Below are positions 34,323 to 43,360 of a stretch of DNA of 64,000 nucleotides, one piece after another. Location: NCBI GenBank assembly GCA_937927845.1, contig CALFXE010000026.1, positions 49,242 through 113,241 of the forward strand, read 5' to 3'. The notes under the pieces are model-generated. The model was not told the DNA's origin, did not search any database, and saw nothing but the letters and a program-made list of their open reading frames with translations. Position numbers and translations under genes: made by a program. The stretch is from an uncultured Paludibacter sp. GTDB taxonomy: Bacteria; Bacteroidota; Bacteroidia; Bacteroidales; Paludibacteraceae. Each line of letters opens with the position of its first letter. Within the stretch, counting starts at the first letter, position 1.

Positions 34323-36740
34323 CTACTTCATATACTTCTCTAAAAATACATCCTGTTCCCACAACAAATGCATGATATTTTCACGAGCTACATAGCTATG
34401 CATCTCTTTGGGCAGAATAACCATACGTGCCGGTGCACCTAATCCTTTCAATGCTTGAAAATAACGCTCGGTTTGAAGTGTAAATGTGCCCGGATTATTA
34501 TCAGCTTCTCCATGTACCAAAAGAATTGGCGTTTTCATCTTATCAGCATGCATAAAAGGCGACATGGCATTATAAACCTCTGATGCTTCCCAATAATTTC
34601 GCTGTTCTCTCTGAAAACCAAAGGGCGTCATAGTGCGGTTATATGCACCGCTACGAGCAATTCCGCAGACAAATAAATCAGTATGAGTAAGCAAGTTAGC
34701 AACCATGAACGCACCATATGAATGTCCGCCTACAGCTACCTTTTTACGATTAATATAACCTAATGAGTCCACAGCATCAATTGCAGCTTTAGCATTTGCA
34801 GCTAATTGTTCAACAAAAGTGTCGTTAGGCTCATCTTTATCTTCGCCAACTATTGGAAAAGAGGCGTCGTCAAGCACTGCATATCCGCGTGTTACCCAAT
34901 ATACAAAAGAACCATAATATGGATATGTAAACTCATTTTTGTCTGATGTAATCTGACCGGCATTGTTCTTATCATTATATTCAGCCGGATAAGCCCAAAT
35001 CAACAAAGGTAATTTCTCCGTTTTAGCTACCCTGTCGTATCCTTCAGGAAGATATAAAACTCCGGATAATTCAACTCCATCCTCGCGCTTATATTTGATT
35101 ACCTCTTTATGTACTTTACTGATGCTTTCAAAAGGATTTTCAAAATGAGTTATCTGGATAGGAGCAATACGACGTCTCAAATTTCTATAATAATAATTCG
35201 GATAATCAGTTTTGGATTGAATATTTACAATCAACTCTCTGTTTTTTACATCTGAAAAACTGTAAATATCTTCTAACTTATCGGTTTCAGTTGCCTGATA
35301 TATCCTTTTTGTTTTGAGTGTTTTAATGTCAAGTTCGTCAACAAAAGGAAACTGACCCTCAGAAGTGAAGCCGTCACTGATTAAAAATAACTTATTATTG
35401 TCTCTTGAAAGGACATATTTGCCGTACTGATTTTTGTTGGTAGCAAAAGATCCCGGATCATTATAGATATCCTGATAGTTTCGTTCACTGAATATTCTTC
35501 CCTCTTCTGATGTTTTTGAAGGATTTATTAAAGATGTACGAGCTGTGCGCGAACTATACCATCTTTCAGTTATAACCGCAATTGATTCATCTCCCCAAAT
35601 AATATTATTGAAACGAAATTTTGTTTTGGCAAGCAATTCAGGTTCTTTGTCGAACGGAGCTTTCCATGTATATAATGCATCTCGATTATCAGTGTCAACA
35701 GCAGGATCGCCTTCATCTAAAGCTTCAACAAAAAGAATGGTTGAAGGCGCATCAAGCCGCCATCTTATTTGACGCATTCCCTTTCGCACTGCATCAAAAC
35801 CTTTTGGTATCACTTCGTTAAGAGGTGCTTCGTAGATATTTTTCACAAGTTTACCTGATAGATCATAAACATCATAAGATTGTGGAAAACGATTATACGG
35901 TACGATATACGAAAACGGTTTTCGAACAGTGTTAATGAGCAACAAAGAGCCATCAGGTGAAAAGCTCTCAGAAGAATAAACATCAGCTTCTTTATAAAGT
36001 GTTTTTGAACCGTCTAACTGAAGTTGATATAGTTCTGAGGTTGCCAACGAAATAAAATTTGCTTCGTCAGTCGGGTTTTTCAATAAATCCTGATATGTTC
36101 TGTTTTGAGCTTTTTCTCCATCACTTATTGAAATAATCGGACCATCAGGAATAGCTTTCTTAGGATCTACAAGTGCCGCACTGTTTACGGGCAACATCCT
36201 TACTAACAATGATTTGCTGTCGCGAAACCAATTTGCAGGATTACCCAGACAACAATTTAGATTAGCATCAGTCAAACGTGTAGCTACTGCTTTTTCAATA
36301 TCAGCCACCCATAGTTCTACACCATCTTGAGTAGTATTTGTGAAAGCGATTTTTGTCTCGTCGGGCGACCAATTAACATATGTAATTCGCGGATTATCAG
36401 GCAATCCGGCTATCTGTATCAACTCATCTCCTTTAACTTTCCTTACTTTAATATTATTGATGTAAGTTATAGAAGAGCTTATATGTGTAACCGGATTTAC
36501 ACGTAAACCAGCCAAACTTACTTCATCCTGATTAAGATCTTCAAGTGATTTATAAGTACTCCTGTAAAAAAACAGCATATTTTCACTTCGTTTGTCAATT
36601 GAAATATTCGGTGCACGTTCATAGTCGGCTAACTTCAATATGCTTTCAGGGGGTAATTGATAGGATAAATTTTCTTGCGATATTAACTGATTCATTCCGA
36701 TAAAAACAAATAATATTATTAAAAAATCTTTTGTGCTCAT
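34323..36740 (-). CDS. Secreted S9-family (prolyl oligopeptidase) serine peptidase
   Basis: An 805-residue exported peptidase: signal peptide at about 1-21, N-terminal beta-propeller at about 40-520, and alpha/beta-hydrolase domain at about 540-805. The triad is visible as GGHSYGAFM (nucleophile Ser), HGEADNN (Asp) and KEMHSY (His). The layout resembles dipeptidyl or glutamyl peptidases of the S9 family used by Bacteroidota to degrade peptides in the periplasm. It faces the SusC/SusD locus tail-to-tail and is not part of that transcript. Confidence 0.9.
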   Translation of the reverse strand: MSTKDFLIILFVFIGMNQLISQENLSYQLPPESILKLADYERAPNISIDKRSENMLFFYRSTYKSLEDLNQDEVSLAGLRVNPVTHISSSITYINNIKVRKVKGDELIQIAGLPDNPRITYVNWSPDETKIAFTNTTQDGVELWVADIEKAVATRLTDANLNCCLGNPANWFRDSKSLLVRMLPVNSAALVDPKKAIPDGPIISISDGEKAQNRTYQDLLKNPTDEANFISLATSELYQLQLDGSKTLYKEADVYSSESFSPDGSLLLINTVRKPFSYIVPYNRFPQSYDVYDLSGKLVKNIYEAPLNEVIPKGFDAVRKGMRQIRWRLDAPSTILFVEALDEGDPAVDTDNRDALYTWKAPFDKEPELLAKTKFRFNNIIWGDESIAVITERWYSSRTARTSLINPSKTSEEGRIFSERNYQDIYNDPGSFATNKNQYGKYVLSRDNNKLFLISDGFTSEGQFPFVDELDIKTLKTKRIYQATETDKLEDIYSFSDVKNRELIVNIQSKTDYPNYYYRNLRRRIAPIQITHFENPFESISKVHKEVIKYKREDGVELSGVLYLPEGYDRVAKTEKLPLLIWAYPAEYNDKNNAGQITSDKNEFTYPYYGSFVYWVTRGYAVLDDASFPIVGEDKDEPNDTFVEQLAANAKAAIDAVDSLGYINRKKVAVGGHSYGAFMVANLLTHTDLFVCGIARSGAYNRTMTPFGFQREQRNYWEASEVYNAMSPFMHADKMKTPILLVHGEADNNPGTFTLQTERYFQALKGLGAPARMVILPKEMHSYVARENIMHLLWEQDVFLEKYMK

Positions 36741-36804
36741 GACTGTACATTAAACGATTTATACGAATTGCAAAAGTACAATTTTATTTCACAAACACCT
36801 TACA

Positions 36805-36850
36805 AAAAATCAAGCACCTACATCTTTTATTCTGTAAGTGCTTGATTTTT
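36805..36850. terminator. Terminator after the CAT tRNA
   Basis: AAAAATCAAGCAC (36805-36817) pairs perfectly with GTGCTTGATTTTT (36838-36850). The hairpin begins 4 nt beyond the tRNA 3' end and has A/T runs on both sides. Confidence 0.88.
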
Positions 36851-36854
36851 AATG

Positions 36855-36929
36855 TGGGCCCAACTGGGCTTGAACCAGTGACCCCCTGATTATGAGTCAG
36901 GTGCTACTAACCAACTGAGCTATGGGCCC
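36855..36929 (-). tRNA. tRNA with CAT anticodon (probably Ile2, or Met)
   Basis: A cloverleaf is readable on the minus strand: acceptor GGGCCCA/TGGGCCC, anticodon arm CCTGA-CTCATAA-TCAGG with anticodon CAT, T-arm ACTGG-TTCAAGC-CCAGT, and discriminator A. CCA is not encoded. The GGGCCC acceptor makes the lysidine-modified tRNA-Ile2 more likely than elongator Met. The D-arm reads GCTC-loop-TAGC, so one D-stem pair is mismatched and the arm has one extra base compared with the usual GAGC. Confidence 0.9.
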
Positions 36930-36971
36930 CACTGCTTTTACAAAAATTTTGCTACCTTTGCAAAGCGATTG

Positions 36972-37002
36972 CAAAAGTAATAAATTTTACTGTTCCTGCA
37001 AA
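36972..37002 (-). promoter_or_regulatory. Promoter of the CAT tRNA
   Basis: On the minus strand TTTG (37002-36999), a 19-nt spacer and TACTTTTG (36979-36972) match the -33/-7 consensus exactly. Initiation is expected near 36965, about 36 nt before the tRNA 5' end. Confidence 0.8.
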
Positions 37003-37026
37003 TAGTTAGGAACTTTTTTTTATAAT

Positions 37027-37233
37027 ATGATAATTCCTCAAGAAGTAAATACCTTAGTTTTCGATTTAGGTGGCGTTATTTACAACATTGATATTCAACT
37101 CGGTATCGATAATTTCAAAAAGATTGGCTTCGTTGATGCCGATAAATATATTAGTAATTTTTCGCATAATGATTTTTTCGTTGGATGGGAATCAGGGAAG
37201 GTTGGACATGTCCTAGATTTCTTACTACAATAA
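37027..37233 (+). pseudogene. Truncated HAD-superfamily hydrolase (N-terminal fragment)
   Basis: Only 68 codons. The start NTLVFDLGGVIYNID is the motif I, with nucleophile Asp, of HAD subfamily IA phosphatases, and the following helical cap start ends at about residue 58 (HNDFFVGWESGK). The remaining two thirds of the roughly 200-residue domain, including motifs II-IV, are absent. The last ten residues look unrelated to the family. A stop is followed 11 nt later by ribF. A deletion between an ancestral HAD gene and ribF is the simplest reading. Confidence 0.7.
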
Positions 37234-37243
37234 CCTAATAGAG

Positions 37244-38164
37244 ATGAATTTAGCAAGTACATTGAATAATAATTATGCAGTAACTGTCGGATTTTTCGAT
37301 GGTATACATCTTGGTCATCGTTACTTAATAGAAGAGCTGAAGAAAGCTGCTCGGGCAAGGGGCTTAAAAAGTATGATTATCACTTTCAAAGAACATCCTC
37401 TCAGGGTTATTGATGCTACTTTTAAACCGGAGCTACTGACATCAAATTCGGAGAAACTTGAACAGCTACAAAGTTTTGGCATCGATAAAGTCATTGAATT
37501 AGACTTCACTAAGGAAATGGCAAATCTTACTGCCGGTAAGTTTATTAAACAAGTTTTATATGAGCAGTTTGATGTAAGATTACTTTTGGTAGGTCACGAC
37601 CATCGATTTGGTAAAGATAGAAAAGAAGGTTTTGTAGAATATCAGAAATACGGTCAACAATTAGGTATGGATGTAATTCAAGCTTCACGTTTCAGCACTG
37701 AAGAATTTAAACAGATAAGTTCTTCAACTATCCGAAAGGCACTGAAGGCAGGCAAAATAAAAAAAGTAAATGCACTACTTACTCATCCTTATTCCTTTGA
37801 AGGATATGTAGTTGATGGATTTAAAGTCGGCAGAAAAATAGGATTTCCAACAGCTAATCTTCGTCTTGTTGAGCCTGATAAAATCTTGCCGGGCATTGGA
37901 GTTTATGCTGTAGAAATAGAGTGGGAGCAAGCGATTTACAAAGGCATGATGAATATCGGTCGCCGCCCTACTATCGACAACAGCGATACGATAAGCATTG
38001 AAGTTCATATAATCAATTTCGACTCAGATATATACAACCAACAACTGAAAGTTACTTTCATCGATAAAATCAGAGATGAAAAGAAATTCAATTCAGTTGA
38101 GGAGTTGATTGAGCAGTTGAAGATTGATAAAGAATATGTCAGCACTCTGCCCACAAGTAAATGA
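37244..38164 (+). CDS. ribF: Bifunctional riboflavin kinase / FAD synthetase
   Basis: A 306-residue enzyme making FMN and then FAD. The N-terminal adenylyltransferase domain has GFFDGIHLGHRYLIEEL near residue 15 and a second motif SSSTIRKALKAGKIKKVN. The C-terminal flavokinase domain (about 180-306) has VGRKIGFPTANL and GMMNIGRRPTI. Full length. It is directly preceded by the HAD fragment and converges on the kinase operon. Confidence 0.95.
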   Translation: MNLASTLNNNYAVTVGFFDGIHLGHRYLIEELKKAARARGLKSMIITFKEHPLRVIDATFKPELLTSNSEKLEQLQSFGIDKVIELDFTKEMANLTAGKFIKQVLYEQFDVRLLLVGHDHRFGKDRKEGFVEYQKYGQQLGMDVIQASRFSTEEFKQISSSTIRKALKAGKIKKVNALLTHPYSFEGYVVDGFKVGRKIGFPTANLRLVEPDKILPGIGVYAVEIEWEQAIYKGMMNIGRRPTIDNSDTISIEVHIINFDSDIYNQQLKVTFIDKIRDEKKFNSVEELIEQLKIDKEYVSTLPTSK

Positions 38165-38212
38165 GTTAAACAAACAGCATGATGGTATATTGAGAGATGT
38201 TACCATGCCATT

Positions 38213-39967
38213 CTACTTCACAAATATATCCACATAATCTACAACAGGATCGCAAGGATTATCCATTTCCATAAGGCGGAAATATGCTCGTCCGCGCGTC
38301 TGGAAATTAAATGTGCCGGTTCGCCTGCATTCATTACCATTATTAATATGTGATACTCTTGTAATCAACTCTCCGGTAACCGTAAAATGACCTTTATTTA
38401 TTATGTTGATAGTTCCTTTCAATGTTACATAATCGCCATTTAATCTTTGTGAAGCATCTATAGATATCTTTCCATCTTTCATGGAAATATGTGCCTTACC
38501 AAAAACATCCCAGCTTATCCATTGCAATGCAAACTTATGAGTACCAATTAGATTGGGAATCTTCAAACTCTGTTGAGCTAATTTTTCTTTTAATTCACTT
38601 ATACGGGTTGCCACTCTATTAGCTGCAAGTTCTTCGTCATATGGAATAGTTTTTTCAAGTTCTTGATATTCTTGTATAGTTAATTCAAGCGATTGAGTGC
38701 TTTCTTTTTGTTCAATTTCAGCAAAATGTTTTTCAAATTCTGTTCGCCACTTATTTTTTTCGAATGTAATTGATTCCAACATTGTCGCAATAGAATCTTC
38801 TTGAGTAACATTGCTATCGTTGACTACAACAGGGTCGTCGTTTAGTGTTATAAACTTAGGTTGTATAACTAAAAAAACTATTACAACTATCAGAGCTGCG
38901 ACTATTCCAATAAAGATTTTTGTGGTTTTACTTATATCAATTATTTTTTTACTTGTTTTTTCACCTTTTACTTTATTGTCATTATTATCTTCCTTTTTAC
39001 TCCTAAAAGATGATGTATCAACTATTTGTGTTTTTGCTAATGGTTCGTTATCGATTAAGACTGTTTCTTCTTGATATTCATTTGTTTTATTATCTGAAGA
39101 TTTTAACAATAGTTGTAAGTCGTTATAATTCTGTGCTCTCTTATCCGGATTTCTTTCTAAGCAACTGGATACAACTGCCTGCCACTTTTCAGGTAACTGT
39201 TTTATTTTTACGGATATATCACTTTTTAGAATGCTTTCCAATATGTCTTTTAAATCGACTGCACTGCTTCCTGTTCCTGCTTGTTCTACTTCAAATAATG
39301 CAACACCTGTAAATATTTCATAGATTATTGCGCCATAAGCCCAGAAATCGGTATTTAGACGCAATGGCTCTCCTTTAAGTTGCTCGGGCGAACTATATTT
39401 ATAAGTCCCTGCGGCTATTGAATTCGTAAAATTTACGTTTTGAGTAGCATTTGCCTTTTTCGATAAACCGAAATCAGTAATTTTTGGTATATATTCAATA
39501 TTACCTGATATTTTTCTATTGTGAATTAAGATATTCGATGGTTTTAAATCACGATGTACGATATTATGTTTGTGTAAAAACCCAATTCCTTCTAATAACT
39601 GTTCAGCTACCCTATCTTTTTGTTGCTCAGTTAGTGTTTTCGCTTTAATCAACTGACTCAGATTGCCATCTGGATAAAATTGCATAATTGCATAATCAAA
39701 CACTCCATTGGTCATTTCAAAGGTGTACAAACTTTCATATTTAGCAATATTTGGATGGTCGGGCAAGCCTGCCAAAGCATCAAATTCATCCTTCAATGAA
39801 AATACTCTGCCATTAACTTCCATATGCTCAGCTATTTTTATAGCAACATATTTGTCTAAAGTTGTATCGTAGGCTTTATATACCTTGCCAAAACTTCCAC
39901 CACCAAGTCGGTCGTTTTGAATACTATATTTGTATCGGCTGAAAAATTCCTGCTGAGTCATTTCCAC
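38213..39967 (-). CDS. Membrane Ser/Thr protein kinase
   Basis: 584 residues: Hanks-type kinase domain at about 10-288, juxtamembrane linker at 290-349, one membrane segment at about 350-369, and an extracytoplasmic part at 370-584. Catalytic elements are all present: GGGSFG (22-27), Lys44, HRDLKPSN (138-145), DFG (165-167) and SPEQ (193-196). The linker contains Thr302 and Thr313 in EETVLI and AKTQIVD, plausible autophosphorylation and FHA-docking sites. The outer part has a coiled stretch and a beta-rich end I do not recognise. It is the last gene of the operon, 2 nt after the phosphatase. Confidence 0.9.
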   Translation of the reverse strand: MEMTQQEFFSRYKYSIQNDRLGGGSFGKVYKAYDTTLDKYVAIKIAEHMEVNGRVFSLKDEFDALAGLPDHPNIAKYESLYTFEMTNGVFDYAIMQFYPDGNLSQLIKAKTLTEQQKDRVAEQLLEGIGFLHKHNIVHRDLKPSNILIHNRKISGNIEYIPKITDFGLSKKANATQNVNFTNSIAAGTYKYSSPEQLKGEPLRLNTDFWAYGAIIYEIFTGVALFEVEQAGTGSSAVDLKDILESILKSDISVKIKQLPEKWQAVVSSCLERNPDKRAQNYNDLQLLLKSSDNKTNEYQEETVLIDNEPLAKTQIVDTSSFRSKKEDNNDNKVKGEKTSKKIIDISKTTKIFIGIVAALIVVIVFLVIQPKFITLNDDPVVVNDSNVTQEDSIATMLESITFEKNKWRTEFEKHFAEIEQKESTQSLELTIQEYQELEKTIPYDEELAANRVATRISELKEKLAQQSLKIPNLIGTHKFALQWISWDVFGKAHISMKDGKISIDASQRLNGDYVTLKGTINIINKGHFTVTGELITRVSHINNGNECRRTGTFNFQTRGRAYFRLMEMDNPCDPVVDYVDIFVK

Positions 39968-39969
39968 TT

Positions 39970-40737
39970 CTAATTTAATGTTTCTATGTAAGCTTTATTA
40001 AGTTGTACTATATAAGCTGAGCTATTGTCTTTAGAATTCTGATTACACTTATCTTCAATTATTTGTAAAACATCATCTATGTAGCTATTATCTTTAAAAT
40101 ACTCTTGTAAGTCATCGTCGGAACAAGATTCTAACACTCCATCGGTACATAAGAAAAATATATCTCCGGGCTGAAAATCATGCATAATTGAGACATCAGC
40201 TTTTAAAGTACGCTTGTTAAGACCTTGAATTGCACGTGTTATATGATTTTTCCTCGGATGTATTTTCATTTGCTCTGCTGTTATTTCTCCCATATCATAT
40301 AATTCTTGAACTAAAGAATGATCTTTTGTTTTGAAGATGATTTCTCCTTTTCTGAAAAGATAAACACGCGAGTCGCCAATATGTGCAACTGTTGCTCCTT
40401 TTTCATGCAGATGCAGCAATGTCATTGTAGAAGCCATGCCATGCGCTTCGTGGTGTGTATCAATATATTGATCGAATTGTGATGTTACGTATTTTATAGT
40501 AGATTGAATTACTTCTTCATCTGAAGACACTATGTTATTTGCCACAAAATAATCGTTTATTTCTGTGCAAACCATTTTGCTTGCGACTTCTCCTTTCGAA
40601 CTCCCCCCTACTCCATCACAAACAATAAAAAGACTCTTTAGCGGACTTGCATGTTCGTTATCCGGAAATATTGAATCTTCATTGTGAGGTCTTTTACCAA
40701 CTAATGAAAAAGAAGCTGTATTAAAAAAACTATTCAT
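39970..40737 (-). CDS. PP2C-family Ser/Thr phosphatase
   Basis: A 255-residue soluble phosphatase of the PrpC/Stp type. Metal-binding Asp motifs are HNEDSIF, VCDGVGGSSKGE, HIGDSRVYLFR and LCTDGVLE, all intact. It should reverse phosphorylation by the kinase encoded 2 nt downstream; this pairing is standard for bacterial STPK systems. It is 62 nt after the zinc-ribbon/FHA gene. Confidence 0.93.
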   Translation of the reverse strand: MNSFFNTASFSLVGKRPHNEDSIFPDNEHASPLKSLFIVCDGVGGSSKGEVASKMVCTEINDYFVANNIVSSDEEVIQSTIKYVTSQFDQYIDTHHEAHGMASTMTLLHLHEKGATVAHIGDSRVYLFRKGEIIFKTKDHSLVQELYDMGEITAEQMKIHPRKNHITRAIQGLNKRTLKADVSIMHDFQPGDIFFLCTDGVLESCSDDDLQEYFKDNSYIDDVLQIIEDKCNQNSKDNSSAYIVQLNKAYIETLN

Positions 40738-40799
40738 ACTATTTTGTTTTATAGACTAAATTCTGCTCCGTAAATTTTCCACAACTCAATAGTTTAGTT

Positions 40800-41312
40800 T
40801 TACATAGTCCTAATGCTGAATTTCGTTTTTCCGGCAATGATTCGTGAACCACTTTTAAGTTTTATTCTCTCATCTAAAGTTAAACGATGTTGTTGACTGT
40901 ATCCACCCCTATCAGAATAATCAATCTCTAAAAAAGTACCATTACCTTTTACTGCTGAAGGGTGACTTTCTAAATAAAATTCTGCAACACCATTTTCAAT
41001 CTGAGCAAAGATATAAAAATGATTTCTATGTATAAACTTATCCTCTGATTTTATCATTATTTCGCATGGGGAAGTCTCGTTATATCTGCCAACTAACTGC
41101 TTTCCAACTTTAATATTATACTTATCAATTTCTTTATCTTGCTCATCTACAACCACTAACACACCTACATTCTTTGTTTGAGATATTATTTCATACGGTT
41201 TGAAAGTTTGCTTGCAAATAGGACATTTAATATTAGTTGCAGGATTATTCACTAATTTATCCTGCACTATCATACGGGCATTACAAGCGGTATTTGGACA
41301 TTGAATTTGCAT
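40800..41312 (-). CDS. Zinc-ribbon plus FHA-like domain protein
   Basis: 170 residues without a signal or membrane segment. An N-terminal zinc ribbon has Cys pairs in CPNTAC (5 and 10) and CPIC (30 and 33). Residues about 52-168 look like an FHA domain: GR in VGRYNET, HRNH in place of the usual SxxH, and NGTFLE. FHA domains read phosphothreonine, so this is a likely cytoplasmic reader of the adjacent kinase. It lies 12 nt after the 424-residue repeat protein. Confidence 0.75.
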   Translation of the reverse strand: MQIQCPNTACNARMIVQDKLVNNPATNIKCPICKQTFKPYEIISQTKNVGVLVVVDEQDKEIDKYNIKVGKQLVGRYNETSPCEIMIKSEDKFIHRNHFYIFAQIENGVAEFYLESHPSAVKGNGTFLEIDYSDRGGYSQQHRLTLDERIKLKSGSRIIAGKTKFSIRTM

Positions 41313-41324
41313 ATTCTATAAAAC

Positions 41325-42599
41325 TTACACCCAATCTGAAACATCCATTCTGTTATCGAAGTCCGCTCCGAAGTCATCATTTCCTGCATCAGCCAAATCA
41401 TTTGAAGCATATGACATATCATCAGGCATAAGCTCAAAAGCTGCAAGATCTTCGCCACCAAACAAAGCATCATCCAGATTAATAGACTCTTGCGAAATCA
41501 GATTACCTTCCATATCTTGAACGGTCATATTACCATTCGTGTCGATTGTCATATTGATATCAAATGTACCATCGCCATCAATATCGACAAGTGCCTGCTG
41601 CGAACCATCCGACATAGTTGTAACAAGGGCATTATGTCCTTCAATATCAATATATTCTGAAGTTACAGGCGTTACTTCCATCTGAGCATCCGCCATATAC
41701 TGACTCAAATCGACATCTGCATTTCCATTCAAACCAATAAGCTGTCCGCTATCTTGATCAGCAATAAAATCATATGTTCCGTCATTATCAACATCTAATT
41801 TTACGATTATCTCATTACCCGATTGAAAATATCCAACGTGTACTGTCTGCCCATTTTCAAGTTCTACAACTTCATCTCTCAAGAAGAATTCTTCTGAAGC
41901 ACTACCGATATCTCCAAAATGTTCAGAATAGTCGACTCTCGACGGATGTATGTTGTTATGATCTAATCCCGAATGGTTGATAGATTGCGAAAATTGTACT
42001 CTGTCACCATCATCCATACTGTTCCACTCATTTTCATAATAAGTATTGTAAAGTTTCCCATGCCATGTAAATACACCACCGGGACCTACTTCATGGCGAG
42101 CGGTTGCAAAAGCATCATTGAACGACATATCATCAGAAATTTCTGTAGCCACAGGAGCCACATCATGAACAATAAACGGAATATGTTCTTCCTGATTTGC
42201 AAGTCCGATACTATCATTTACCTCATTCATATGATTCTGATAGGTAGATTGATAATCTTCGTCAAGCTGACCCCATTCTTCCTGTGTGTAAGTTGTAAAT
42301 GTGTTGCCATGCCAGTTGAATAAATGTCCGGCACCAAGCTCAGTCCTTGCTGTATCAAATGCTTCCTGATATGTCATATCGTCATTTACTGATGTTGCGA
42401 CTTGCGGCACATCCGGTATAGGAATAACATCATCATTCAAAAAAGGCAGTGAAGGCATATATCCAAATGCTGCAATACCTGCACCTGCTCCTCCGAGCAC
42501 ATAAGCAAAGTTCTTTAATGTTTCTAATTTCTGTTTACTCGACTGCATATTGGTGAGTAGTCCGATTTTTAAGTCCTGTGCATCTTTTTTCTGTGACAT
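41325..42599 (-). CDS. Acidic repeat protein of the kinase/FHA locus, function unknown
   Basis: 424 residues, very acidic, no clear signal peptide, and a weakly hydrophobic glycine-rich stretch at about 31-48. Two copies of an unrecognised module lie at about 67-122 and 150-204; each has DDM(T/S), AF-TAR, F-WHG and a following Y-x-(E/N)EW. The C-terminal half holds two Asp-rich beta units, LDVDNDGTYDF and VDIDGDGTFDI, that look like Ca-binding DxDxDG repeats, then an acidic tail ending DVSDWV. Its position inside the operon suggests a scaffold, substrate or effector. No function is claimed. Confidence 0.6.
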   Translation of the reverse strand: MSQKKDAQDLKIGLLTNMQSSKQKLETLKNFAYVLGGAGAGIAAFGYMPSLPFLNDDVIPIPDVPQVATSVNDDMTYQEAFDTARTELGAGHLFNWHGNTFTTYTQEEWGQLDEDYQSTYQNHMNEVNDSIGLANQEEHIPFIVHDVAPVATEISDDMSFNDAFATARHEVGPGGVFTWHGKLYNTYYENEWNSMDDGDRVQFSQSINHSGLDHNNIHPSRVDYSEHFGDIGSASEEFFLRDEVVELENGQTVHVGYFQSGNEIIVKLDVDNDGTYDFIADQDSGQLIGLNGNADVDLSQYMADAQMEVTPVTSEYIDIEGHNALVTTMSDGSQQALVDIDGDGTFDINMTIDTNGNMTVQDMEGNLISQESINLDDALFGGEDLAAFELMPDDMSYASNDLADAGNDDFGADFDNRMDVSDWV

Positions 42600-42607
42600 A
42601 ATTATTT

Positions 42608-42653
42608 GGTGATTAGTGATTGGTGATTAGTGATTGGTGATTAGTGATTGGTG
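42608..42653 (+). repeat. Tandem 14-bp repeat GGTGATTAGTGATT, 3.3 copies
   Basis: Three exact copies (42608-42621, 42622-42635, 42636-42649) plus GGTG, filling the gap between two genes of the kinase operon. Repeats of this kind are scattered in Bacteroidota intergenic DNA. Confidence 0.9.
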
Positions 42654-42662
42654 CATTTGTTT

Positions 42663-43349
42663 TTAAAGTTTTGCTTTGTTATAAATTGCTCCACATCTCG
42701 GACAGAATCCTGTGGCATGGAGTAAAGCCCATGCTTGTCCGTTGAGTTGTTGCTGACATTTTTCGTTCGGACAAACATATCTGACGCGAAAACTAATATC
42801 TAACTCCTCGAGTTTTTCCTGCGGTGACATATTGCTGGTAAACACCGCTGCTGCCGTTGAGCCTAAAATCATTATACCCATGAGTTGCATCTTGACTTCC
42901 TTTGGTATATCAAATAACATTAATATCAACATTGGAGAAAATGTTATAGCTCCTCTTATTATAGCAAGTTTTTTATTATGCCCCGACGTAATTTTTGCTC
43001 TCTTCTTTTTATAATCAAGATACATTGGCTCTAATGCAGCAAATTCTTCTGTAAAATCTTTTTCATTTGCTTTTTTAATTATTTCTTTTGGTTTTACGGT
43101 TATACCGAAGAGTGCAGGCACATTGACATCTATATTTGCTGAAAGAGTTAGTTTGTCATCGCTCGAGATAACTGCTTTATTTATTCGATATCCATTAACA
43201 TAGGTGCCATTTGTCGAATTCAAATCTTCTATTTGAAATTGATTATCACCAAGATACGTTATAGTTGCATGTGAGCCGCTAACATCACCTTGAGAAAATA
43301 CAATATCATTGTTTTTCGATCTTCCTAATTTCAGAAGTTTGTTTTGCAT
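42663..43349 (-). CDS. Membrane FHA-domain protein with C-terminal zinc ribbon
   Basis: 228 residues. An N-terminal FHA domain at about 5-80 carries the full phosphothreonine-binding set: GRSKNNDIV, SGSHATI and LNSTNGTYVNG. Two hydrophobic segments follow at about 126-144 and 150-166. The C-terminus is a zinc ribbon with Cys pairs in CPNEKC and CPRCG. It would dock to phosphorylated Thr of the kinase at the membrane. It is 11 nt downstream of the caspase-like gene. Confidence 0.85.
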   Translation of the reverse strand: MQNKLLKLGRSKNNDIVFSQGDVSGSHATITYLGDNQFQIEDLNSTNGTYVNGYRINKAVISSDDKLTLSANIDVNVPALFGITVKPKEIIKKANEKDFTEEFAALEPMYLDYKKKRAKITSGHNKKLAIIRGAITFSPMLILMLFDIPKEVKMQLMGIMILGSTAAAVFTSNMSPQEKLEELDISFRVRYVCPNEKCQQQLNGQAWALLHATGFCPRCGAIYNKAKL

Positions 43350-43360
43350 ACTATCTTAAA

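Noticed and set aside
42608..42653. 14-bp array as CRISPR or replication iterons
   Set aside because: Only 3.3 contiguous copies, no spacers, no rep gene; fits ordinary Bacteroidota intergenic tandem repeats.
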